Source: Pseudomonadota bacterium
Lineage (GTDB): Bacteria > Pseudomonadota > Gammaproteobacteria > Steroidobacterales > Steroidobacteraceae
NCBI GenBank assembly: GCA_023391335.1
Contig: JAEWBG010000033.1
Coordinates: forward strand, 1-64,000
Length of the DNA: 64,000 nt
Direction: 5' to 3'
A model generated the notes under the pieces. The model made no database searches, was not told the origin of the DNA, and worked only from the letters and a program-made list of their open reading frames with translations. Below, piece by piece: positions 9,342 to 18,122 of the stretch (position 1 is its first letter; each line of letters begins with the position of its first letter). Both the position numbers and the translations under genes were made by a program.

Positions 9342-11540
9342 ATGAACAGCGCAATGCGGGTAGCGGGCGCTGCAACGATCCTGCTGATTGCGTGCAACCA
9401 CATCGAAACGTCGCTGGCCGCCAGCGACGAGGTTCTCGAAGAAGTCGTCGTAACGGCAAAGCGCCCCGTGCCGCTGCAAAATGTCGCCGCGACCGTCACG
9501 ATCATCGATCGCGAAGAGATCTCCCGCACGCTGAGCGATGACGTGCGGGACCTCATCCGCTACGAGCCCGGTATCACGGTGCGTAACGATCCGGTCCGCT
9601 TCGGTCTCGACAGCTTTGCCATCCGCGGCGTGAGCGGCGATCGTGTTGCAGTCGAGATCGATGGCGTCCGCGCCGCCGAAAGTTTTTCGGTGGGCGCACT
9701 CGCCGACAGCGGACGCATGTTCACGGACCTCGAGTTCATCGACCGCGTCGAGATCCTGCGCGGCCCCGCCTCCGCACTGTACGGCTCTGACGCGATCGGC
9801 GGTGTCGTGCGCTTCGAAACGATCGACCCGAACGATGTGCTCTCGTCCTCGCGGTCCTTTGCCGCTCGCGTGCGCGCCGGCTATCGCGGCTCGACCGATG
9901 GTTGGTTGACGAGCGCACTCACCGCGTGGACGGCAGGCGCGACACAGCTTCTGCTCGGCTATGTACATCGCGACGACCACGAAGCCGACATTGCGGGCCG
10001 CCTCGAGCCGAATCCACGTAACAGTCGGTCCGAGCAAGTGCTCGCCAAAGCCATTCTCGATAACTTCACGCCCGGTCCGATCGAGCTCACCTTCGAGAGT
10101 GGACACATCCGCGATGACACGACAGTGAATGCACTGCTCGGTGTGCCGCCGCGCTTCGTGAATACGATCGCGATGAGCGGGAATGATTCGGCCGAGCATG
10201 CGCGACTGAGCATGGAGCAGACACTGCATGAGCCCAGCGCTTGGATGGATGAAGCCGTGTGGCGAGTCGATGCACAACGCACGATCACCGAGCAGATCAC
10301 CGATGAGACCCGTCGCGCAGCGCCGCCTCGCTCGCCGCCGGTGCGATTGCAACGAAGGTTTGAACTCGAAGATCGGGCCATCGGCGGGGAGTTCACTGCC
10401 TCGATGACACGACCCTGGGGCGTCTGGCTGCACGAGCTGGTGTACGGCATCGAGATCGACACGGGCCGCGTCAGTGAAGAGCGCGATGGCTACGAGCAGA
10501 ATCTCAACACTGGCGTGACTCAGCCGGTGATTCTCGGTGAAGTGTTTCCGCTTCGCGACTTCCCGGTCACCCGTCGCCTGGAAGCCGGCGTGTATCTGCA
10601 GGATGAGCTTCGGCGCAGCGACAGTCGGCTTCGCATCACGCCGGGCCTGCGCTTCGATGTGTACCGCCTGCGTGCGCAAGAAGATGCCGTGTATCGCGAA
10701 GACAACCCAAGCGCGCGCCCCGTCGACCTGAACGACCACTCGCTTGCGCCGAAGCTCGCGATCTCCTACGAACTCACGTCGACCACGAGCGCATTCGCCC
10801 AATACGCGCGCGGCTTTCGCTCGCCGCCGTTCGAAGACGTGAACATTGGCCTCGAGATTCCATTGTTCAATTACCGCGCGTTGCCGAACCCCGACCTGCG
10901 GCCGGAAACGAGCGATGGTTTCGAGGTCGGCATACGCAGCCGTGGCTCAGCCGTACACGCGACCGTCAGCGCTCACTACACGGAGTTCAAAGACTTCATC
11001 GAGTCGCGCGTGAATCTCGGCGCGGATCCGGTGACAGGCACGACACTCTTCCAGTCTCGCAACATCGAGCGTGCGCGCATGTACGGGCTCGAGCTCGAAA
11101 GTGAGCTCGATGCAGGAAAGCTCTCAGGCCGGCTCGACGGCTGGTCGCTTGCATTCAATGCGTCTTGGGCGCGCGGCGACAACACAGTGATCGATGAGCC
11201 TCTCAATTCCATCGATCCGCTCACGGCGAGCCTGCGAGTCGAATATCACTCTCCGCGTTTGTGGGGCACCCGTCTCGCCGCGCGCATTGCTGCTTCGAAG
11301 GATCGCCTCCCGCAAAACCCTGAACCTCTCTTTCGCACGGATGGCTACTTGGTGCTCGATGCATTCGCGTGGCTCGAATTCGGTCGACATGCGCTCGTCA
11401 ACATTGGCGTCTCGAATCTCACGAACGAGCGCTACATCGAGTGGATCGACGTCCGCGGTCGCAGCGCCAGTGATCCACTCATCCCCTATGCCGTGAATCC
11501 AGGCCGCAACGCCTCCGTGTCGATGAGCTGGACGTTTTGA
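9342..11540 (+). CDS. TonB-dependent receptor, heme/hemoglobin receptor family
   Basis: Outer-membrane gated channel of 732 aa. It has a signal peptide, a TonB-box-like EEVVVTAKR, a plug domain (about residues 45-150, with RVEILRGPASALYGSDAIGG), then a 22-strand barrel ending in ...SMSWTF with a terminal Phe. The block FRSPPFEDVN...NPDLRPETSDGFEVGIR matches the conserved heme-receptor FRAP/NPDL region. It starts 33 nt after nirS on the same strand, so co-transcription is likely; this suggests a link between nitrite respiration and heme supply. The actual ligand is not proven. Confidence 0.85.
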   Translation: MNSAMRVAGAATILLIACNHIETSLAASDEVLEEVVVTAKRPVPLQNVAATVTIIDREEISRTLSDDVRDLIRYEPGITVRNDPVRFGLDSFAIRGVSGDRVAVEIDGVRAAESFSVGALADSGRMFTDLEFIDRVEILRGPASALYGSDAIGGVVRFETIDPNDVLSSSRSFAARVRAGYRGSTDGWLTSALTAWTAGATQLLLGYVHRDDHEADIAGRLEPNPRNSRSEQVLAKAILDNFTPGPIELTFESGHIRDDTTVNALLGVPPRFVNTIAMSGNDSAEHARLSMEQTLHEPSAWMDEAVWRVDAQRTITEQITDETRRAAPPRSPPVRLQRRFELEDRAIGGEFTASMTRPWGVWLHELVYGIEIDTGRVSEERDGYEQNLNTGVTQPVILGEVFPLRDFPVTRRLEAGVYLQDELRRSDSRLRITPGLRFDVYRLRAQEDAVYREDNPSARPVDLNDHSLAPKLAISYELTSTTSAFAQYARGFRSPPFEDVNIGLEIPLFNYRALPNPDLRPETSDGFEVGIRSRGSAVHATVSAHYTEFKDFIESRVNLGADPVTGTTLFQSRNIERARMYGLELESELDAGKLSGRLDGWSLAFNASWARGDNTVIDEPLNSIDPLTASLRVEYHSPRLWGTRLAARIAASKDRLPQNPEPLFRTDGYLVLDAFAWLEFGRHALVNIGVSNLTNERYIEWIDVRGRSASDPLIPYAVNPGRNASVSMSWTF

Positions 11541-11739
11541 GTTCGCAGGACGATCACGCGCCATCGCGGAAAATTCGCGCACAAGAAAGAATCGAGAAGG
11601 GCCTTTGAGCGATTCGACGCGAGATTCGATGCACCCACATGATTCGCGGCGTACGGACTCGATATCTTCTTCACATCTTGTGCTGACGCAGTGACCGAGC
11701 GCCTACCACGCCGGTAGGTGTCCAGAATGTCCCTCTCCA

Positions 11740-11824
11740 CGTACGTGCAGGACGGCACGCTCAAGAAAGCCGAATGCATGGACGAACGCATGGTGACCAG
11801 TCACGGCGAACAGTTTCGGAAAGC
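11740..11824 (+). pseudogene. Fragment of the M1 aminopeptidase gene
   Basis: 85 bases align without gaps to 6403-6487 inside the M1 aminopeptidase gene at about 73 of 85 positions. The translation still reads YVQDGTL..A..M.ERMVTSH.E.FRKA in frame, but no other part of the gene is found around it. The remaining sequence of 11541-11932 holds no recognisable gene. It is a partial duplication or the last trace of a deleted paralogue. Confidence 0.7.
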
Positions 11825-11932
11825 AGTAATCTCACGCGATCGACCCTTTGCAAAAACGTATGCCTTTCGCAGCCGATTCGGAATGAAGCTCCGCTTCACT
11901 GTCGAACTGGCCGTCCATCCGCAAGATCAATG

Positions 11933-12853
11933 TCAGATCAGTTCGAATTTCGCGGCAAGTTCTCGATACTGCTCGTCGAAGCGCTTTCGATTGCGAGAAC
12001 GGAGTTTCTCCAGATTGAGCCATTTCCAGCGGAGCGCAGGTAGTTCAGCCAAGTGTTGGAATGGCATGAGATCCCAATTGGGGTCTGCGCGAACGATGGA
12101 AAGGAGAAACTCTCGATGTGACGCGCTGAGCGCGCGAGGCAACTCGTCGATCAAACGCTTCTGCGTTTCTTGAAGGGTCGATAGCAGGATAGGTTCAAGG
12201 GTCATTCCCGCAAACTCGTTTGTAAAGGTCGGCTCCAGCGGCAGCATTCGCGGAAATAGCACTTCGTGCACGGGGCGATTGTGGCCCGCTAGGTATGCAA
12301 CAAATCAATCAATGATTGCACCATCCAGCTCGTGCTGTTCGCGCATTCTCATGACATCAAAAATGTCACGCGGATGCTGACGATCCATCGCAGCAACGAG
12401 TTTGCTTCCGTAGAGCTCAGCCCTCTCGAGCATCGGAAGTTCGATGTCAGTCGTGAATACTTCCTGCGCACGAGTGCAGAGTCGAGCACGGATGGTCGGT
12501 AGCACAGTGCCCCGGAAAACGAAGTTCACTTCGACCTTCACGCGTGCATTTGGGGTCTCGACCAGGAGTTTGACGTCGTCGCCTGAACTGTTCGTCGGCA
12601 GCGAGGCGCGGTAGCCCATCTTGTTGATGATCAACTTCGCGGCAAGAAGGTCTTCGCCTATCGCGTGCAGGGCTTGATCACGGTCGAGCGTGTAGTCGAT
12701 GAAGACTACGTCCATATCAACGGACAACCGCGGAAGGTCCTGAACGAAAAGGTTCAGCGCTGTACCGCCCTTCATCGCCAAGCGAGACGATTGGAACACT
12801 GCCGGTGCGATGGCGAGCAGGAGTCGAACCGTATTGATGTAGTTGTCGTTCAC
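11933..12853 (-). pseudogene. abiEii: AbiEii toxin gene with in-frame stop
   Basis: Nucleotidyltransferase toxin of type IV abortive-infection TA systems. The GTG start at 12853 overlaps the abiEi stop (GTGA), the usual coupled arrangement; a longer ORF starting at 12901 is less likely. The N-terminal half (182 aa) has the nucleotidyltransferase core KGGTALNLF...LSVDMDVVF. A TGA at 12305-12307 ends it, yet the same frame continues without shift as FVAYLAGHNRPVHEVLFPR... to 11933, giving 305 aa if read through, a normal AbiEii length. Hence a single nonsense mutation. The truncated product lacks the C-terminal domain and may be inactive. No selenocysteine insertion element is evident. Confidence 0.85.
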
Positions 12854-13596
12854 GAACGTCGGAGATCCAGACGTTCGCCGGACTTCCCAACGCCGACCCA
12901 ACGCTTGCCACCACCCAAACGCTGACTATGGCTTTTCGCAAGGGCGGCCCACGGCAGATCGAATTCTTTGGATAAGGATTCAGCGAGGCGAATCACCTTG
13001 ATGCGCTTCACGTGGACCATCAACTCCTCCAGCACGTTGGTGCGCAAAGAGCGAAGGCCTTCTACGAGTTGCCGGGCTTCATCGAGAGACTGGTTCTTGC
13101 CAACGTCGCTCAACAATTCGAGCATCGCGCGCTCGGGCACTGACACCAGAACCTCCGGCCTTCCATTCGGTAGCGGTTGGACCCCGAAGTCATTCTTCAG
13201 ACGCGTATCAAACAATTGCGTAACTTGATATCGACTCTGAAACCTTTGGGTGAACCAAGAAGGCAGCGCTACGCGATCAGTTCCCCACAAGCTGAGTACC
13301 TCGCGAAAGCCCACGTTGTGACGCACGCCTCGCCAATCGAGTGCCGTTCTTGAACCGACATGCAAACCCGATTTGCGCCGACTCAAAAACGCCAGACAGC
13401 CGTCTCGAGTCAACGTATCGCCAGGAAGCATGTACACGCCGCGAGCGAGGTGCAGGAGCCAGCCGCTGCGAGCCAGAGACGAAGCGCGATTCGAGCTGAC
13501 GCCATGCTTGGCCAGAAGATCCACACCAAGGGGCTCTCCTCGAGGCAGTTCCGCCAGGACTTGCTTGAATGAAAAATTCGCTGTAGCTGATTCCAC
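12850..13596 (-). CDS. abiEi: AbiEi family antitoxin
   Basis: Antitoxin and autorepressor of the AbiE system. The 248-residue product has an N-terminal winged-helix region (about 1-80, with LARSGWLLHLARGVYMLPGD) and the AbiEi C-terminal antitoxin region, ending in basic residues. The start is GTG at 13596. It overlaps the toxin gene by 4 nt, and a perfect inverted repeat at 13657-13679 lies about 60 bp upstream. The antitoxin is intact while its toxin is broken, as expected when selection on the toxin has been lost. Confidence 0.87.
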   Translation of the reverse strand: MESATANFSFKQVLAELPRGEPLGVDLLAKHGVSSNRASSLARSGWLLHLARGVYMLPGDTLTRDGCLAFLSRRKSGLHVGSRTALDWRGVRHNVGFREVLSLWGTDRVALPSWFTQRFQSRYQVTQLFDTRLKNDFGVQPLPNGRPEVLVSVPERAMLELLSDVGKNQSLDEARQLVEGLRSLRTNVLEELMVHVKRIKVIRLAESLSKEFDLPWAALAKSHSQRLGGGKRWVGVGKSGERLDLRRS

Positions 13597-13656
13597 ACGC
13601 CAACTATATTGAATAAATCATTCTCCGCCCAGGCCCCTTGCATTGAAACTTCACAG

Positions 13657-13679
13657 TAGTTAACTCCACAGGTTAACTA
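13657..13679. promoter_or_regulatory. Perfect inverted repeat upstream of abiEi (putative operator)
   Basis: tagttaac (13657-13664), a 7-nt spacer, then gttaacta (13672-13679): perfect 8-bp arms about 61 bp before the abiEi start. Characterised AbiEi proteins repress their own operon by binding inverted repeats upstream, so this is a good operator candidate. Binding itself is inference. Confidence 0.5.
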
Positions 13680-13831
13680 ACACGATAATTTCATTCCTCG
13701 GAACCTCGGGGAGATGCCAACCATCGCGACCGCAAGCATCTGATTTTTATGAGAATCGGCTCGGCGTGCCTGTGTACGGAGCCAGTGGGTACGATCCAGC
13801 TAAGAGCCCACCAGCTCTGGCCTTGCCTTAG

Positions 13832-14137
13832 ACGAACGCGAATGCGGATAGCAGGGACAGTGCAAATCCCTTCACCCTCGCCCAATCTCTGTTTGAGAAA
13901 CCTCGCGCAGCGAAGATCGAGTGGTCAGATCTCGTCGTGAAGGCAAAAGGAACCCTCGAACGTCGGGACGGCGTCACCTCATTCACGCAATTCGACGTTC
14001 ATGCCGAACTGACGACCGCCGCCGGCACCGATGCCCAACAAGCACAGACGCCCTTGCAGCGTGCCGAACGCGGTTGCCTCGTCTCTAACTCGCAGGCGGA
14101 AGTGCATCTCAAGACTGAAGGCATTCAGGCCGCGTGA
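13832..14137 (+). pseudogene. OsmC-like protein, C-terminal remnant
   Basis: The frame is open from 13832 and reads KIEWSDLVVKAKGTL, then FTQFDVHAELTTAAGTDA and GCLVSNS before the stop at 14137. The spacing of the ELTTAAGTDAQQAQ helix and the GCLVSNS cysteine resembles the C-terminal half of OsmC/Ohr-type peroxidases, which use this cysteine as one of their redox pair. The N-terminal half with the other cysteine is missing and there is no good start or ribosome site. Treated as a degraded gene. The rest of 13597-14396 shows no other gene. Confidence 0.5.
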
Positions 14138-14218
14138 ACTACTTAATGTGTATTGCGTCGTGGGCTTGTCCACCACCAAGCGTCACGCGAGCAATGTTCG
14201 TTCTCCCTGACTCACTTA

Positions 14219-14246
14219 TCTTCTTTGCGCTCTTTGTGTGGCGACC
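14219..14246 (-). repeat. Short dispersed repeat of gacgcaacacaaagcgc type
   Basis: The minus strand reads ggtcgccacacaaagagcgcaaagaagat. It is a diverged member of a family also seen at 24550-24580, 49317-49342 and (inverted) 49634-49655. Intergenic and non-coding. Confidence 0.5.
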
Positions 14247-14396
14247 TCCGTGCCCTCCAATGGTCATGGAGCACGAGCCAGACATAGGTGACTTTTTCGA
14301 AGCGCGAAGAAAATCGAAAGATGGTCACCCGCCTACGCGAGTGCGATGGCATTGGAGCTCTGTGAGCTGCGCAAGCCAGACACGCTCCGCAACGGT

Positions 14397-17300
14397 TCAA
14401 TGCCAGTTGTACTGCGCGCCGACGCCGAGAAAATCGATCGACTCGCTGCCGACCTCATAGCGAGTCCATCCGCCAGTGAGTGCCAACCCTTTGTGGAATG
14501 CATATTCAAGTCCGGCGCCGTAGGCGAGATCGATCCCGTTATCTTTGCGCTTCAAGGTCTCGCCGAGGGAGTTGCTCACGCTGTAGTCGGCATTCCATGC
14601 GAAGGCTCCAATCTGGGCCGTGATCTCGAAGCCCTTTCCGAGCGGATAGTGTCCTACGAGGTTGAGGTCGAAGCCGCTCGCGGAATGTGGTTGCAGGCGA
14701 TTCGCATCCTTTAGAAAAGCCTGAATGTCGAGAGCGTTTCCAGTGAAGGAGGTATCGACAGTACCCAGATGCGTATAGCCAAGCTGCGTCCCGAAATACT
14801 TCGACACGCGCCAACCGCCAAAGACGCCCCACGCCGTTCTGCTGGAATCTTCGACGTGCGCGCTGACGTCATAGCCCATCTCAGCGAGTCCATTCGTGAC
14901 ATCGGCAGAGCTCACGTCCGTGCGCGCACTTCCTAAGCGAACACCGGCGAACCAGGAATTGAAATCAGCCGCCTGCGTCACGCACGGCAGCGCAAGCAGC
15001 AATGCGAGAACGCCGCGCACATGGCGACGACCGCACCGCACGAGCAATGTGATCAGCAGTCCACTCAACATGAAAAGGTTCATAGAACCTCCACCACCCT
15101 TGCCTTTCGCCGTCACGACCACCGAGAACGCAGCCGTAACGGAGCACGCTTGGGAAATCGGCGCAGTCGTGAACGTGTTGCCGCTCAAGCTGCCGCCGCA
15201 ACCGCTCACGCTCGAGACGCTGTAGCCAGCAGCCGGCGATACGGTGAAGGTTTGTGTTTGGCCTTCATCGACCATGACCGATGCAGGCGAGATCGTTCCC
15301 TCACCATTCGCAACGATGGCCGTGACTTGATGCTGCGCGACTTGCTGCTCAAATGCAGCGGTGATTGAGCACGCTTGGGAAATCGGCGCAGTCGTGAACG
15401 TGTTGCCGCTCAAGCTTCCGCCGCACCCACTCACGCTCGAGATGCCGTAACCGGCGGCAGGCGTCACGGTAAATGTTTGCGCCTGGCCTTCATCGACCAT
15501 CACAGACGCAGGCGAGATCGTGCCCTCTCCATTGCCAACGATGGCCGTGACCTGGTACTGCGTGACTTGCTCACTGGCTCCAGTGCCGCTAAGCGATACG
15601 GCAGCCGGCGCAACGGTCGCGTCCGAACTCAACTGCAACGTGCCCGAAAAATTTCCGATCGCAGCGGGTGAAAAGGTGATCTGCACCGTGCAGGAAGCAT
15701 TCGGCACGAGCGTCGCGGCGCAGTCGTTCGTAGCGCTAAACGCGCCGGTGATGCTGAAGCCGTTCAAAGTGAGATTGCTATTCCCAGCGTTCCTCAGGGT
15801 CACAGATTGCTGCTGAGACGACTGGATCGCGCGCGCGCCGAAATCGAGGCTGCTAGGGGAGAACTGCGGGATTCGCGTCGGGGGCGGTGCGAAGCCGTTG
15901 AATGCGAACTCCACATACGTCGGCTGATAGTTGATCGAGTAAAGCGGAGTCGCGCCCGAAAATGCGACGGAATCAAAAGTGCCAGTGATCGCAGACGATG
16001 TGAGAATTCTGTACGAGCCAGTTGCGGCGCTTGGATCCAGATCTATCTGCAAGATGCCGGCTAACGACGCAGGTCCGGTCACGCTCACGACGGATGGAAC
16101 GCTATCGGCACCAATCGCAATTTTGACCAGGCTTCCGAGCGTGTTGCCGGGTGAGGCTGAATTCAGCGTCAAGCTTCCCAGGGTGAGCGTTGTTCCAGGA
16201 TCCGGAGCGATCGTTCCAGAATTGACGAAGACATTCCCGGTCACGGTCCCAACCCCGCTCAACGTCCCTCGTTGCGCGCCCACGCTGAGATTGCGGCAGA
16301 CGGAAACGGGCGCGGTGGCGATCTGTCCGTTTAGTTTGAGATTGGCATTGTCGACCTTGACGTTGCCCTGATAATCCGTCGTCCCGTTGTAAACGACGGT
16401 GCCATTTCCAGTGACAAAGACGCTGGTTCCTCCTGCGCCAAAGATTGTGTCGTCAACAAATGCCACCTGGTTGCCCAGCGTCAACACATCGCCCGCATCT
16501 TGCGCCTTGAATGTGAGCGAAGATCCGGTGCGCAGAAAAATGCTGTTCCCCAACGCAGATCCATCATTTCCATTCGAAGCTCCTGGACCGCCAGATCCAC
16601 CGACTCCGGCTTGCGTCGTGTTGTTGGAGGTATTGAACGTAGTGGGCACACCGGGGAAGGCTCGAACGGTGAAATTCAGATAGCTATCGACAAAGATGGC
16701 TCCACCGAGACCGCTGCCTCCACCGCCGCCCCCGCCTCCAAAGCCGAATCCATAATTATTCGCGCCGAGCCCGCCCGATCCGCCGCCGAGATTTCCGATG
16801 TCGGTCCCACCAAGGGCAGTGAGTGCGCTGGAAGGTCCCCCACCTCCACCGCCGCCGCCGCCGAGAGAATTGCCACCCACTGCAGACGTTTGCCCCGATT
16901 GATTCACGCCGCCGCCACCGCCACCGCCGCCTGTCCCTCCCAAACCTCCTTCCACGGAGTAGTCAATGTCATACGCGCCGACGCCGGCTCCGCCGCCGCC
17001 ACCACCGCCGTAACCACCGCCGCCGGCGTCGCCGTCCACCTCATTTGTAATCGCAGAGGTCACAACAACTCCCGCACCTCCGCCGCCTGCGCCATCGCCA
17101 CCTATACCGCCCGAGGGCAGAACCCCTCCGCCTGACGGAGGCGTTGACCCTTGAGGGTCGCTGCCGGCAGTTCCATTGCCGCCACCACCACCACCCCCCG
17201 CAGGCGATCCGGCACCGCCGCCACCACCGCCCGCGTTGGCCCCGCCGGGGTTTCCACCGCCGCCGGCACCGGCAGTCATCGTAAGACCATAGCCATTTCC

Positions 17301-18122
17301 ATCGAGGCCAGCGCCCTGATCTGAACCGCCATTGCCAAGATTCGAAAGAATGCCGCTCGAAGCGCGGGAGCCGAGGCCACCACCGCCACCACCGCCGCCG
17401 CCGTTGATGTCCGACATCGAAAGCAAAACGTTGCCGCCGTCTCCACCGAATCCGCCGCCACCGGCCCCACCCGTCGAGCCTGTGGTGACAATCGATCCGC
17501 CGTTGCCGCTAAAACCGCCCCCGCCGCCACCGCCTTCGTTGCCGGTGGGAGAGCCGCTCATATAATTTCCGCCATTCCCTCCGATGGCCGCGCTGTTGTT
17601 GATCGACACGTTCATCAGCGTGATCGAAGGGTTCGAGCCGTTCAAAAACGCCTGCGGCGCGTAGATGGCACCGCCGGCTCCCATTCCGCCGCCACCACCT
17701 GCAATTCCGTCGCCGCCGTTTCCTCCTTTGGCAACGAAGTTCTGAAACGTGATGTTTTGAATCGTGACATTGCCCATAGCGATGAAAAGTCCGCTGTAGG
17801 CGCTGTTGCCGTCGAGGGTGACGGTGGGGATGGTGCCCGCATTGCCGATTGTGATGTTCACCGGATTAGCGGAGTTGTTGACGATCGGGAGAATGCCGTT
17901 CAGTTGAATCGTCATCGGAAAATCAAAAACGATCGCGAAGTCATCGGGCGTCGTATTTAGATCCTGATTCATTACGTTGAGGGCCCACCGAAGATCGCCC
18001 ACTTCACCGATCCCACCCGGATTGTTGTCCGTGCTCACGCTGACGTGGAGGGTCGTGAGCGCGTTGGCAGTGCCAGCACTGATGGACAGGATCAGTGCAA
18101 GGCCAGTGAATACGTTTCGCAT
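14397..18122 (-). CDS. Gly-rich autotransporter-like surface protein fused to an outer-membrane barrel
   Basis: Very large exported protein of 1241 aa. It has a signal peptide (MRNVFTGLALILSISAGTANA) and a parallel beta-helix start (VGDLRWALNVM, residues about 25-130). A region dominated by Gly runs (about 130-500) is followed by passenger-like repeats (GTVVYNGTTDYQGNVKVDNANL) to about 740. A choice-of-anchor-type Ig domain (about 750-843) and two 75-residue InlB-like repeats (844-994) come next. Residues 1006-1034 (KGKGGGG, hydrophobic stretch, RCGRR) look like a GlyGly-CTERM sorting tail. The frame does not stop: a second signal-peptide-like segment and an OmpA-like eight-strand barrel (about 1052-1241, ending AQYNWH) follow. 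Function unknown; adhesion is plausible. Confidence 0.8.
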   Translation of the reverse strand: MRNVFTGLALILSISAGTANALTTLHVSVSTDNNPGGIGEVGDLRWALNVMNQDLNTTPDDFAIVFDFPMTIQLNGILPIVNNSANPVNITIGNAGTIPTVTLDGNSAYSGLFIAMGNVTIQNITFQNFVAKGGNGGDGIAGGGGGMGAGGAIYAPQAFLNGSNPSITLMNVSINNSAAIGGNGGNYMSGSPTGNEGGGGGGGFSGNGGSIVTTGSTGGAGGGGFGGDGGNVLLSMSDINGGGGGGGGGLGSRASSGILSNLGNGGSDQGAGLDGNGYGLTMTAGAGGGGNPGGANAGGGGGGAGSPAGGGGGGGNGTAGSDPQGSTPPSGGGVLPSGGIGGDGAGGGGAGVVVTSAITNEVDGDAGGGGYGGGGGGGAGVGAYDIDYSVEGGLGGTGGGGGGGGVNQSGQTSAVGGNSLGGGGGGGGGPSSALTALGGTDIGNLGGGSGGLGANNYGFGFGGGGGGGGSGLGGAIFVDSYLNFTVRAFPGVPTTFNTSNNTTQAGVGGSGGPGASNGNDGSALGNSIFLRTGSSLTFKAQDAGDVLTLGNQVAFVDDTIFGAGGTSVFVTGNGTVVYNGTTDYQGNVKVDNANLKLNGQIATAPVSVCRNLSVGAQRGTLSGVGTVTGNVFVNSGTIAPDPGTTLTLGSLTLNSASPGNTLGSLVKIAIGADSVPSVVSVTGPASLAGILQIDLDPSAATGSYRILTSSAITGTFDSVAFSGATPLYSINYQPTYVEFAFNGFAPPPTRIPQFSPSSLDFGARAIQSSQQQSVTLRNAGNSNLTLNGFSITGAFSATNDCAATLVPNASCTVQITFSPAAIGNFSGTLQLSSDATVAPAAVSLSGTGASEQVTQYQVTAIVGNGEGTISPASVMVDEGQAQTFTVTPAAGYGISSVSGCGGSLSGNTFTTAPISQACSITAAFEQQVAQHQVTAIVANGEGTISPASVMVDEGQTQTFTVSPAAGYSVSSVSGCGGSLSGNTFTTAPISQACSVTAAFSVVVTAKGKGGGGSMNLFMLSGLLITLLVRCGRRHVRGVLALLLALPCVTQAADFNSWFAGVRLGSARTDVSSADVTNGLAEMGYDVSAHVEDSSRTAWGVFGGWRVSKYFGTQLGYTHLGTVDTSFTGNALDIQAFLKDANRLQPHSASGFDLNLVGHYPLGKGFEITAQIGAFAWNADYSVSNSLGETLKRKDNGIDLAYGAGLEYAFHKGLALTGGWTRYEVGSESIDFLGVGAQYNWH
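15142..15591 (-). repeat. Two tandem 225-bp repeats within the surface protein gene
   Basis: Units 15142-15366 and 15367-15591 are nearly identical at DNA level, with a long shared stretch beginning gagcacgcttgggaaatcgg in both. Each encodes 75 residues (VTAIVxNGEGTISPASVMVDEGQ...GCGGSLSGNTFTTAPISQAC). High DNA identity suggests recent duplication or homogenisation, and the copy number may vary between strains. Confidence 0.85.

Noticed and set aside
8733..10802. 689-codon open frame on the minus strand
   Set aside because: It lies antisense to the 3' part of nirS and the 5' half of the heme receptor, both of which have clear family motifs. The translation is rich in Arg, His and Asp with no recognisable domain: a high-GC shadow frame.
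12305..12307. TGA in abiEii as a selenocysteine codon
   Set aside because: AbiEii proteins are not selenoproteins, no SECIS-like hairpin is evident right after the codon, and no sel genes are seen. A nonsense mutation is simpler.
12854..12901. Upstream extension of abiEii to 12901
   Set aside because: It would overlap the abiEi coding region by 52 nt and adds residues without family match; the GTG overlapping the abiEi stop is the usual coupled start.
16500..17135. 211-codon plus-strand frame with Ala/Pro/Arg runs
   Set aside because: Complement of the Gly-rich coding repeats of the surface protein; low-complexity artefact.
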